DNA from: Perkinsus olseni
Taxonomy: Eukaryota; Perkinsozoa; Perkinsida; Perkinsidae
Direction of reading: 5' to 3'
NCBI GenBank assembly: GCA_013115135.1
Contig: JABANP010000067.1
Coordinates: forward strand, 111,041 to 175,040
DNA: 64,000 bases
In this document: positions 11,378-21,800 of the stretch, one piece after another
How the letters are laid out: each line of letters opens with the position of its first letter
Position numbering within the stretch: position 1 is the stretch's first letter
Position numbers and translations under genes: made by a program
The notes under the pieces: generated by a model
The model's input: the letters and a program-made list of their open reading frames with translations, nothing else
Told to the model about the DNA's origin: nothing
Databases searched by the model: none

Positions 11378-12351
11378 TGCGGCTCCGGCTTAGTTAGACT
11401 CGAAGCCGATGCGCTCAGGTGGAGACTTTCTGTAGCATTGACATGCAGTGCAATCAGACAGATTGTCAAGAAGCTTTACTCTGGAGTACATTTAACCAGA
11501 GAAGCTTCCCTTTCCTCCCGGCAGGATCCCCATCTGGTAGAGGTCTCTCGGGTTCAATGGTCATCCTGATAACGTCACTCTAATGAGAAGTGTTCTGTGT
11601 GTGTGAGTTCAAAGTCGGGTGAAGTACAAAATCCAAGGAAGCGCGTGCGACAGGGTGGCAAAAGCAACAGGAAAAAGCCTGAACTGCGGGTGAAGGCAGG
11701 GACAGGGAACCCTAAACCCCTCCCGAAACCCGACAGGGCAACCCGGATCCCGGAACTGTTACCCAGGGCAACCAGAAACCCGAACTATTGACGTGGGCAG
11801 AATCCCCGAAAGTGCTTCCTTGTTTCTGTACCTTTCCCTTGGACTTCGGGAATTACCCGTTCAAAGTCCACCATCGACAGTACGGCATAGTTAGACTAGC
11901 ATTACCGATGCACCTTTTTGAAGGGGATTAGTTCGGCCTGTTGAATAAGCCCTGTTCACGAAGCCGAGGAATGTTGCTGATAGAGGCAGGTACTCATCAT
12001 CAGTTGGGCACGCCCTTTCCTCCCGGCAGACGTCCGCTTCCACAGCTGTTGTACTGTGTCATCAGGGACCCATAACTCGGCATCGGACTTGGGTTGCGAT
12101 TGGTGTGGTACTGGTGGGGTTACGCAGATGAGTAGGACATTCCGTGTGATGGTAGTTCAGCCTGTAAACATAAGAGAGGATTTGTTGTCATCGCGTCACT
12201 CTTAATGTGGGAGATCCCGAGATCGGATTTCCACCCGAGTTCGATCCCGGCACGCGACGTTTTTCCGTAATTATTACACTTGGTAACACAGCTCATCCCC
12301 GTCGATACTTATTGTGATGAATCTTTGAGGTCGTCTTTGCTTTTCTTAAAA
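11260..12351. other. Intergenic region with dispersed repeats, no gene
   Basis: It contains three related stretches: about 11380-11525, 11876-12080, and (outside this region) 24066-24280. They share gttagactagcat, ggggattagttc, ttgaataagc and cctcccggcag. A B-box-like gagttcgatcccgg lies at 12236-12250, followed by a T-run. Confidence 0.5.
11876..12080 (+). repeat. Dispersed repeat copy (pair with 24066-24280)
   Basis: Aligned blocks include gttagactagcattaccgat, ggggattagttcggcc, gttgaataagccctgttc and ctcccggcagacgtccgctt, each with a near-identical counterpart in the same order at 24066-24280. A partial third copy is at 11380-11525. Confidence 0.75.
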
Positions 12352-14202
12352 ATGGAAATCGCCGAAGACAATTCATCACCGGACCTCGATCGTAACGGCT
12401 CCTGCTGGGCTACTGCAAAAGTAATACTACAAACCAATAATCTCCGATAATGGTATCTTTAGGTTGACCCTGCCGCACACGAACGAAAAGATATTCGCAT
12501 TATTTTTGGATATGGCTCCATTATGTGGAGACCCGCCCTCGATTACGTAAGCTGTTTTCGCCGAGAGAATTTCTTCGCGGATTTCCTGAGTTCATCGGAG
12601 CTCTCGTCCACTTTCACGTAGGGCACGGGGACGGTAAATAAGTCCGAAACCTTTGCCCCGTAAAAATCAATTTTAGAATGGACTCAGAATCGCTTATTGA
12701 CCGGAGTCTCCCCGGCAGGGTTTGGACTAGAAAACTATCTGCAACTTGGGCTGTGACCGTGAAAGACGATTCTGAAACTCTCAGACACCCGAGACACCCG
12801 CTCAGAATTCATTTCAGGGAGGAGTTCATTCTCATTCATTTCAATTCACACTTTCAGATTTTGGTCGATCGAGTTGAGTACTCGTCGTGTCGTATCACTG
12901 AACTCATTATTGCTAGTATTTCGGTCGTGCTGAAGAAAACCCGAAGTGCGAATTTTAGCATTATTATTTTCTCCTGAACTCGGTCTACTCACTGGCGATT
13001 GGTAGTTAATTTTCCTCATCTCAGACCTCGTCATTTCCGGCCAGAGTTAAGGGATACGTCCGAAGATTCTGGCAATCCAGCGTAGACCACCGAGGAACCG
13101 TCGACTATCCTGGCAGGTACGCATCGTTTACTTAGTCGTCTCACTTGTAGTTTTACTCTCCTTTTTTCAGTTTTTAAATAAATTTTACTGAAAAAAGAGA
13201 AAATTAAAGTTGTTCCCGTCTGGCTTTTTCACTTCTTTTTTCTCAGAGTTGCCGCTTTCTACGCTACAAGGATTCGCCGCGTAGATTAGTTTACTCTATT
13301 TTCTGCAATTTTCTGATGAATTTTACTGAATAATTAGATTTTTTCTTGTATTTTTTCGTATTTTATTGTCCTTGTGTGTCTTCATTTTACGTCTTTTTTT
13401 CCAGAGTTGCCACTCTTTTACGCTGCAAGGATCTGCCGCATACCAGTTCGAGAGATCGTGCTGAAGGGGAGCAGGAAGGCGTGTGGGGGATGGCCTATGT
13501 TCTGAAAGATGATGGTTTTGATGATACGATGAGAGTAATAGGGGCTCATTGAGAGGGGGGAAATGGCTGTTGTACTAGATAAAGGGATTAGGGGGTCTCT
13601 ACTAAGATGACGAATTAATTGGTGGAGTTGCGGTAGGGCGTGAGTCGTTGATGAAATTGTTAGTCCACTGTTATCACAGCGTTGAGTAGTTGTAGTATTA
13701 TCGAGAGGCCTTATGAATTTTGTTTTGACTGTAGATGAGTATCATTTTCACGATATAAAGTAACTTATCTGGACTGCGTGTGATCATCGCCTCTCATCAG
13801 ATGCTGGACATCCGTGAAAAGAACGGATACACGAGGACTGTCGCAACCCTCTACGATGCCGACGACAAGGCCATTGGTAGTAGTAGCCACTACCACACTT
13901 TCCCTAAATCATGATCTCAGGGGAGGCCTTCCTCTATTACGGCTCGATCGACATTTCTGAGAACCCTATGTATACGGGACCTGGAAGATGTGAAAACGAT
14001 TGCTAATCGCGTGAATCGGGCGGTTGGACCGAGCGGAGCTAATGCTGATTATGTAATGAGTGCAGGGAGGGAGGGAGGGGCTGAGGTCCTTGTGGTAGGT
14101 GTGCCGTTTGTGGCGGTGCTTGCAAACGTTGGGCGTACGGGACGATCATGTACAGTCGATATACGACGCGATAAAGACCGCGTGAGCCAGGTTCGATCCT
14201 AG
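12352..14202 (+). CDS. CHAC: ChaC-type glutathione-specific gamma-glutamylcyclotransferase
   Basis: The exons spell the ChaC fold in order. IFGYGSIMWRPALDY (12502-12546) is the substrate-binding YGSL-type loop. GYVRRFWQSSVDHRGT (13045-13116) follows, then VATLLRCKD and VWGMAYVLKDDGFDD (13405-13534), then MLDIREKNGY (13801-13876), whose Glu in REKNGY is the family's catalytic residue. The last conserved exon (13921 onward) has AFLYYGSIDISENPMYTGP and IANRVNRAVGPSGANADYVM. ChaC enzymes cleave cytosolic glutathione to 5-oxoproline and Cys-Gly. The first exon is tentative (ATG at 12352; the splice phase into 12491 does not fit), and a small exon between 12547 and 13044 may be missed. Near 13983 a +1 change is needed between MYTGP and EDVKTI. 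The C-terminal limit is uncertain. Confidence 0.82.
13247..13290 (+). pseudogene. Decayed duplicate of a ChaC intron-exon junction
   Basis: ctcag followed by agttgccgctttctacgcta and ggattcgccgcgta (13242-13290) mirrors the true junction at 13400-13450 (ccag, agttgccactcttttacgct). The duplicate has a one-base deletion and hits a stop. It lies inside the intron just upstream of the real exon. Confidence 0.7.
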
Positions 14203-14220
14203 CACCCCCTGTTTTTACAG
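14172..14220 (+). repeat. tRNA-like 3' half followed by T-run and AG
   Basis: The B-box-like ggttcgatcc (14190-14199) is followed by gtttttacag ending at 14220, the same arrangement seen in defined introns elsewhere in the window. It sits at the 3' end of the ChaC gene, so it may be the end of a further intron. Confidence 0.5.
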
Positions 14221-14687
14221 CATTTCTGTCCAGAATTATTTCTCATAGTAGTTTCTGCTCAACTGGAGGTTGTTTGGTTGCGGCCTTTATGATCGGCTCA
14301 GAAAAATCAGCATCGATCTGATTTTTCTCGATTTTTATTTTTGGCGATCGTGAGCGCCTCCATTTATCGCTTTGCCCGGGTGTTGGCGATATTTTTCCGT
14401 AAAATCGCGTGTCCTTAGTTCTAACTCGATTTATCTTTCTGAGGATCTAATCCCCGCATTCCACCGTTTTACGGTTTTTCCTCACCGTTTCCTCATCATG
14501 TAATAGTGGGCACTTGTTTCTTCCTTCATGTGTCTTGGTGATTATCAGATCCGAGATTTCTCAGAACCGCGGAAACTCTTCTGGGTTTTTCGGATCATTA
14601 GTTTTATAAATTGTCGTACCATAATTTCCTCTACATATCTTTGACTCAGTGATAGGGCTTTGTCCTGTCCCTTTAGTATTTTTGTTC

Positions 14688-17333
14688 ATGTCATCATCAT
14701 CTTATGATCTGGGCATAGGGATCGATCCGCCATCGGCCGCGGGAGGGTATCTTGCGGACGATGAGAGTATCTTAGATGACGATCTCAGCTTCCTGCAGAT
14801 AGGTAATAATAAAGATTCCTGTGAAACGGGCGTATCTTTCTTTCCAGCTGTGACCAGGATGGACTCAACATTATGCGAGGAGATGACGAGTGTCTGTCGA
14901 CGGGCAGCTGTAGTGCTGTTCATCATTCTGTTGCTTTCATGGGCGTGGTAGTAGTGGGAAGCGGGGGAAATGTGGTATGTCCCTGCTGAATTTATTCACG
15001 TTGTTTTCGCTGTTCAAGACAGTACTCTACAAAATTGAAGTCGAGGAGAATAAAACTTTGAGACTATTCTGGCCAGGGCTGAGTGAGAAAAAGTGTACAT
15101 CGCTCGAACTCGCAAAGGCGATGGATTAACTTTGGTTGATCGACGGTCGAGTAGTCGCCCCTACCGATCAGGAATTGTAACATTGTCTCAACCGTTAGTT
15201 CACAGGATAGGCGTTCACGTCGAAGATTTGTTATTTTTCGAGGCATAGGTACTCGAAATCGATCAGGGAATATTACGGGAAATACGTGACGCCAAATTAT
15301 GAGCCGCCGGCGGAGCGAGGGGAGGAGGAAGAAGATTCCGATACGACCATTACCCCACGAGAGTGATACAAGAGTATCTTTTATCAGTGTTGGTGCTTGG
15401 GTTGAGTAGGTTGACATAGGAGGAATCTTTTAGTTTATTTTTCACATGGTTGATTATGGTTGCCGAGACTAAGGCAGCCGCTACACAGGAGCCTCTGCGC
15501 TCGGTGGTGCCAACGATGACGTTGCCGTCGATAAGTTTATTATCATCATCCCTACCTAAGGATTGTAATAAAGGGGATTACCGGGGAGGGGCGGTAGAAT
15601 CTAAGGTTGAAGCTGGCGCATCGCAGAGAGCATGATACATTTCATAGGTCGTTTCGTACAGCAGTGCATCTTTATTAAGGAAAATTATCACTCGGTGGGG
15701 TCGAACCCGGATCGTCATCATGTTAAGGTAACGCGATCCTCACGAGAGTGTTGGTGGACACGGTCGATCGGGGTCTGTTGAAACCGTCAGCGGAGACCTG
15801 GCGGAACCGGCGAGGGATGCGACCGCTGATGGCGGCAAAAATCTCTGTAATATCGGGGCGCCGATTTTCCTGGATTTTCCCCGTTTTTGGGATTCTTTGT
15901 GAACGCCTTGCTAGTTTTTTGCAGAGGTATTTTTCTGCGGATTTTTACGGGTTCTGAGATGGAGTTAGAAAGGTTTCGTGGAGATGGGGACGTTGACCGC
16001 TGAGCTCATGTCTGTCGTCTCGATCGTCCAACATGCGCGCACAACTCGTCACATCTCGCAAATGGTTATGAAATTGATTGGGCTTATTGTGGTATGGCCT
16101 TTCAATTTGCTGAATTTATTTTCACTGGTCATCGTGTCAGGTAGTGCCGGATTCGGAAGTTCCCATACCCCACAATTGGAGCGTCCCGGTGTCGTTGGAG
16201 GATGATTTTGAGAAGGTAATTTTATTTCCGGGTGAATTCTGTGGCGGATGTTTTTGTAGATACTGATCGGTGGGGGAGGGGGAGAATCTGTAGTAAGGGT
16301 TGGTTGAAATCTTCGCAGTGCGGAGATATCTTAGGTTGATCACAGTGATTGGCAGATTATATGATTTTTCTTAGGGAAGACCGCTGAAATTATTGGTGGG
16401 GAATTTATGCTACAATTGTAGCAGTAACCGATTATTCAGATTTTTCTCGAATCCGCGATGGGAAAAATACGGTGGAAAAACGTTCAGCGTTTGGCAGGCG
16501 AAAAAATCCGATGTGTTTTTTCACCCACGTTGTAAAGGCGCGAACGGCACTTCAGGCATTGCTGTTGAACTCCCTTGGATTGATGGAAGGTCGTCTTTTA
16601 GGCGGTTGAAAGTCAACCGAGCTCGTCGAGGTCCATTAAGGAGAATAATGGTGGCAAACTGAAGCCTTCGGGGGCGAGGTAGGAGGGGGGAGCATGGGTC
16701 GACCTAAAGATTCCTGGCAAGGGTCGACCTAAAGATTCCTGGCAAGGGTCGACCTAAAGATTCCTGGCAAGAGTCGACCTAAAGATTCCTGTGAAGCATT
16801 AACTTAGGATATTCGATGATGATGTTGAAGTGAATAATTCCGATAAGGGCACTGATACCGCCGCGGATGGCGATGGTGTCGTTTTTAGGAGGTCGGGAGC
16901 GAGGTACACTTTGGAGGAGGAGGGGGCGTATCTTTGAGATTGCGCACAGCGAAGATTTTGTTGTGTCAGGATTTTCGATGGCCGCGAGAGTGAAGGTGTT
17001 GTTGATGTGGACGCTGAAGGATGGAGCGGCTCTGAGCATTTGAAGAAGTCGATTGAGAGGTAGTGAAGGGGAAGAGTTGGTGAAGGTGTGGTATTACCGG
17101 AAGGGGTTTATATTTTTATGAGTTGATGGAAATCCCGTCTTTCCGACCTCTTTGATGGTTTGTGGGAGAACACTGACAGAGGCCTTAGGTGGCGAAATAT
17201 GTTGTTATTGGAAGAACGCTGCTGCTGCCTAGGACTTCGGTGCCAACGGATAGGGTCGTCAGTCGGTTGGCCTTTGGCGTGGTTCTTCGAGAAGTGTCCA
17301 ACATTATTACGCCTCCAAGCTTTCGACTATAAT
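14688..17333 (+). CDS. Unidentified multi-exon locus (one or two genes)
   Basis: Several stretches look like exons bounded by GT/AG. At 14688 an N-terminus (MSSSSYDLGIGIDPPS) with an acidic patch is followed, after an intron of about 46 nt, by a hydrophobic segment (RRAAVVLFIILLLSWAW). At 15021-15130 there is TVLYKIEVEENKTLRLFWPG. At 16141-16215 there is VVPDSEVPIPHNWSVPVSLE. At 16488-16605 there is RKNPMCFFTHVVKARTALQA. At about 16800-17062 an acidic pair of exons (DVEVNNSDKGTDTAADGDG; ESEGVVDVDAEGWSGSEHLK) is split by an intron beginning GTATCTTT. At 17189-17333 the frame ends with VVIGRTLLLPRTSVPTDRVV before a stop. I recognise no family and cannot join all exons, so two genes are possible. 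Confidence 0.35.
15681..15751 (-). repeat. Degenerate tRNA-like sequence (Val-AAC-like)
   Basis: On the minus strand, cactc near the 5' end can pair with gagtg near the 3' end. A loop TTAACAT carries AAC in the anticodon place, and ccgggttcgacccc gives a good T-arm. The D-arm and anticodon stem are poor, so this is not a convincing functional tRNA. A tail TAATTTT follows. Confidence 0.45.
16696..16795 (+). repeat. Four-copy 25-bp minisatellite with the intron motif
   Basis: Four units of gggtcgacctaaagattcct plus ggcaa (25 bp) run in tandem, the last diverged. The reverse complement contains AATCTTTAGGTCGACCC, a variant of the motif found inside several introns (for example 23148-23193). Confidence 0.9.
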
Positions 17334-17525
17334 TCTGTTGATTAATCGAACGTTCAGAGGACGTAATTAATGAATTACGATAAACAGATTTATTGGTAAT
17401 TGATATTAGTCCTTCATCTTTGTCGTACCCTGCGTGATGGTTGGTACCTGATTTTCCCGTCAGACTCTCGCTCCCACCTGAGGGGGTGTCTACAGGATGG
17501 TCAGCTCAAATTACCCGACTGGCAG

Positions 17526-18440
17526 GGTCGCAGTTGATGCATGAGAAACGGAGGGTGAAGCAGGAGTTGAAGGTAGGCTGTGATTTGGGCGTTTTATGGT
17601 ATTAATTCTTGTCAGTCGTATGATGTTGCATTTACAGCGGTTCATGGACGACCGCCGGGAAGGGCGGACAAGGAGCCAATGCGGCCACTGTGAGTGAAGG
17701 GAAGATGATTTTATGCTACTTTCACAGCTACAACCGATATTGGCTGAGTTGCGATTGGTGTGGTAGGTATACGTATTACCGTGGTCTGAAGCAAGCAATT
17801 GAGGAGTCTGAGGCGACCGCTGTAACGAATGGTGATCGATCTCGGGTGGCTACGATTCAGGGAAGGAGTGGTACGGGGCATCAGCCGGAGGAGGAGCCCT
17901 CGACCACAACAGTGTCGTCTAATAGGATGATGATGAGGCTGCAGTCTCTGTAGTATATAGGGAGGGGTTGGCGTATCCGAGGTCGATCATGGGTTCGCGC
18001 GGGAAAAAAGATACTTCCATAGTGTTGGATGAAGCATGACATTGATGATACCGAAAGATTCTTACTCAACTTTTTACTCTGAGGGCGAGTTTGGTGGCGG
18101 CGATGAAATTGGACGAGTATTTTTGCTATTTTCGGTCGATCGAAATCGATCGTCGTTTGGATTCAGGATCGACGAGAAGTCTCGGATACGGGAGGGGTTG
18201 CAGCAGTATCAGGCGCGGTTCTTCGTTGAGAATCAGCGGAAGATAAAGTACCATAAGGACATCGTCCCGATAGAGCGGGAGTATCGGGAGTAAGGCTGCA
18301 CATCGAGAGGTCGGGGGTTCGATCCCCGGAGAGTGCATTTTGGCAGGTATAAGCAGGTAAAGGAGGAGATAGCGCAGTTGGAACGCAAGTTGGGGATTGG
18401 CAACTCGACCAGGGATCATCATCACCACCATGAGGACTAA
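17526..18440 (+). CDS. FAM13-domain protein, C-terminal exons
   Basis: Exons fit at 17526-17572, 17616-17689, 17767-17949, about 18034-18289 and 18347-18440, with consistent phases. Two copies of the FAM13-type helical motif are visible. The first reads EKRRVKQELKSYDVAF, then VHGRPP, DKEPMRPLYTYYRGLKQAIE. The second reads REGLQQYQARFFVENQRKIK, then YHKDIVPIEREYREYKQVKE and IAQLERK. Animal FAM13 proteins carry these motifs C-terminally, in some cases after a RhoGAP domain; I see no RhoGAP here, and the 5' end may reach into the preceding locus. The protein ends in a His-rich tail (DHHHHHED). The last intron (18290-18346, 57 nt) is a tRNA-like element. Confidence 0.6.
18290..18346 (+). repeat. 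57-nt intron made of a tRNA-like 3' half
   Basis: The intron GTAAGG…GGCAG contains catcgagaggtcg, a near-perfect T-arm gggggttcgatcccc, then gagagtgcattttggcag. It removes cleanly in frame (REYR, Glu split, YKQVKE). The catcgagaggtc block is shared with Syf1 intron 5. Confidence 0.85.
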
Positions 18441-18815
18441 TGGCCCCCATCACAGAAGGAGGGCGATTCGCAGTCGAGTGCCTCCCGTTTATAATTTCGT
18501 ATATACTTGCCATTTTTCTGGATTGTGTTGAGGGGGAGGAGTGGTAGTCGTTTCCTCGCTCATCGAATTCACTGTTCGGGAGCACGACTGCATGGAAGTG
18601 AAGAAAGATCCCAAGCGACCCTCGATAGTCGGCTGAGATCGCAGCGTCCGGAATGGAAGATGGACGATGAGAATTGTAGTAGTGGCGTGGCAGCGGGCTC
18701 TCTCCGTGCTGAGGAGCCGGGCGAGGATACAGTATGTTCGTATAAAGGCAGCTTTGGTTTGCTTGTTGTGGTTGGGGAAGGTTTTCGATTATCAGAGTTG
18801 AGCCACGTTCCCGTA
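18441..18815. other. Short intergenic or 5' leader region before SYF1
   Basis: A frame is open from 18507 into the SYF1 start, but the sequence before 18816 shows no conserved protein motif and is treated as leader. No promoter motif is recognised. Confidence 0.4.
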
Positions 18816-21800
18816 ATGGCAGCTCAAGTGATGAGGACGCCTGCTGCAGCACCACCGTCTATGGTGACGAGTGGGAAGCTAGAAGTGTCAGAAAGGACCT
18901 CAGGACCATCGGTCGATCTGTCGGCGTGTGTGGACGTTGAGATGGAAGAGGAGTTGCGGAGGAGCCCGGGGTCGATGCGCCTTTGGTGGTACTACATACA
19001 GGCTACGACTAAGCGGATGGAGATGAGGCAGAACGCGGATCTGAAGGTGGGGAGAGTTGGGGAAGGTGTGGTATGGGAGCTGTGTTTATCGGTCAGGATG
19101 CGTTTATGGAGTTCCTTTGTCAACTTCATGAGAGGGCGCTGAGGGAACTGCCGCGGTGTTACAAGATCTGGCACAACTATCTCAAACTGAGAGTAGGGGG
19201 AAATTTGGTATTTAATTATCCGTATCTTTCTACTCGACGCTTACCCCTTCCGGTCCTGCTAGTATTAGATGGCGGTTTCTCATATCGCTTTTTTAATACC
19301 ACTCCTTCTGCAACTCCCGAGCCGTTCGACAGCTCCATCATCATCATCTCCCTCTGTAGGAGTCCTGGGTGGCGGACTTGTGCGTGACGGACCCAGCCTG
19401 TGACGTGGTGGAGGCCTGCTACGCCCGGGCTGTCTGCATGCTGGGGAAGATGCCTCGGATATGGGAGGAGTACATCGAGCATCTCACAAGGCGATTGAAG
19501 ATCACTGCGACTCGACACGTGAGAGCGTCTGGCGGTGTGCCTTGCCGTTATTGGCTTTGGTCAGGTCATCTACGAGGCCTTGAGGAGCCTTCCGATCACG
19601 CAGCACTATCGTGTTTGGGCGCTGGTAAGTTGCGTTTGGTGTGGTATTGGTTATGGTGGGGTGTCAGGCTATGAAGATGATTAGAGAGCTCAACGTGCCG
19701 GTTAGAACGGGCGGTGAGCTGTTTAGGAGTTACCTCATGTTGGAGCCGGCGCATGCGGAGACGTATGTGGCGTATCTCGAGGGAGAGGAGCAGTGGGATG
19801 AGGCTGCGAGGTTGCTGGTGAGTAAATAGTGTAGTGGTGGAGCGCTCGGTTGGTTATCGAGAGGTCGTTGGATCGAATCCACGTGACGGTATTTTAGATG
19901 AAGTTGGTTAACGACCCCGACTTCGTGTCCATGGAAGGGAAGTCCAACCATCAGCTTTGGCTTGAACTCTGCGATATGGTCACTACACACGGTGAGCTAC
20001 TACCACTACCACACCTCTCCCGACTCTTGGGCTTCTAGTAATGAATACATCTCCGAGCACACAATAGCATTCAGTAAAGACGATCCATCTATTTCTGGGC
20101 TCTCCACGGGGCAGCATATGTGTGGATGATTATGTGATTATTATGCGCATGATGGAGATGTTGGCTCACTCTCATCAGTATTACTCCCCCAGGCCCTTCC
20201 ATCAAGTCCGTGGACGTGGACGCAGTGGTGCGATCGGCGATAGGGAAGTTCTCGGACCAGACGGGCCGTCTGTGGAACAGTCTGGCGGACTACTACGTGC
20301 AGCTAGGCAACTTCGGCAAGGTAGGGCGATCGGATTTTTAATAGTCATGCAACGCTTCGCTCCGCCTAATTTTCAGGCGCGTGACGTTTATGAAGAGGCC
20401 CTAGAGAGTATATCGACAGTGCGTGATTTCTCGTTGGTCTTTGAGGCTTACCAGAAGTTCCTCGAGAATCTTGTGACCGTCTACAGCGAGATGGAGGAGG
20501 AGAACGAGGAAGGGGAGGACACGGCAGGCTCCACGGCTGACCTTCTAGTGGAGGTAAACCCGCACAGGTTCGATCCCGGCACCCGTCATTTCTCCTTCCA
20601 GGTCCTTGCCAAGCTCATAGATCGTCGATTGGACCTCCAATCTCAAGTGAAGCTCCGGCAGAACCCCAACAAGGTCTCCGAATGGATCTCTCGTGCTAAG
20701 CTCTTCAAGGACGACCCTCTCACTGTTATAAGTAAAAAATTTCTGAAAAATGCCACCTGTGGGGATCGAACCCGGGTGGAGATTAACATCATTTCCATTG
20801 TCAGTGGAATCAATGGTTCCGATTCGTCATACGTCGATAAAATCACAAAAAAAATCCAGCGAATTTTTGTGTTTTTTTCAGAGACTTTTGCTGAGGGTGT
20901 GAAGACGGTTGACCCGTACCAAGCAGATGGGAAGCTGAGCAGACTGTGGATTGAATTTGCCAAGTAGGAATCTGGGAGGGTCGAACGGAGGCCGGTGATG
21001 GTCTACGGTCGTATTATGATGAGGAGAGGTTGTTATGTATCTGAGGTGTCTCACAATCGATCACCAGGGCGAGCGCTGTTCACCACGCCTTCTCGTACTG
21101 TGCATTGATGAACTGGTATTTTCCCCTTTTTCTATCAGTTATTACATTAATACTGGTAAGGACATCGCCAATGCCCGAGCAGTGTACGAGAAGGCTGTCA
21201 AAGTTGAGTTCCGCAACGCCGAGGAGTTGGCCTCGGTGTGGTGCGCCTGGATCGAGATGGAGATCCAACAGAAGAACAACAAACAGGTGGGGAGGAATGA
21301 TGAGGAGAGGCGATGATGGTTGTTTTTGTAGGCGCTGGAAATTTCGCGGCGCGCGGTCGGGCAGTACAAGGGAGCGGAGGCTGGTACGGTGCAAGCCCAG
21401 TTGTCGAGGAGCGTCCGACTGTGGCATTTGGCGGCGGATTGCGAGAGATTTATTGCGAAAAATTTGGTATGAACGACAGTCCAAAAATGAATTATCAAAG
21501 TCACCTCACTCAGGACACGACCAGGGCCGTCTACGATAAGATGATCGATTTGAAGGTGGCCACCCCACAGACATGTAGGCCGGGAAAATCGCCATCCCGA
21601 TCGCCATCAGCACCCTCCCTTCGGCAGGCATCGACTATGCGCAGTTCGAAGAGGACAACAAGTACTTTGAGAAGTCGTTCCAGGTCTACGAGAGGGCCGT
21701 TAGCTTATTCAGATGGCCGCACGCGAAAGATATCTGGGTACGCTAGACCTGTTCATGGACGCTGTGATTTGGGCGATTTTAGGTACTGTATTTGTCGAAA

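Noticed and set aside
15681..15751. Functional tRNA-Val gene on the minus strand
   Set aside because: The T-arm is good and AAC sits in a 7-nt loop, but the acceptor pairs over only 5 bp and the D and anticodon stems are poor. Listed as a tRNA-like relic.
18163..18855. Long minus-strand ORF over the FAM13/SYF1 junction
   Set aside because: It is antisense to confidently threaded plus-strand exons and has no recognisable domain.
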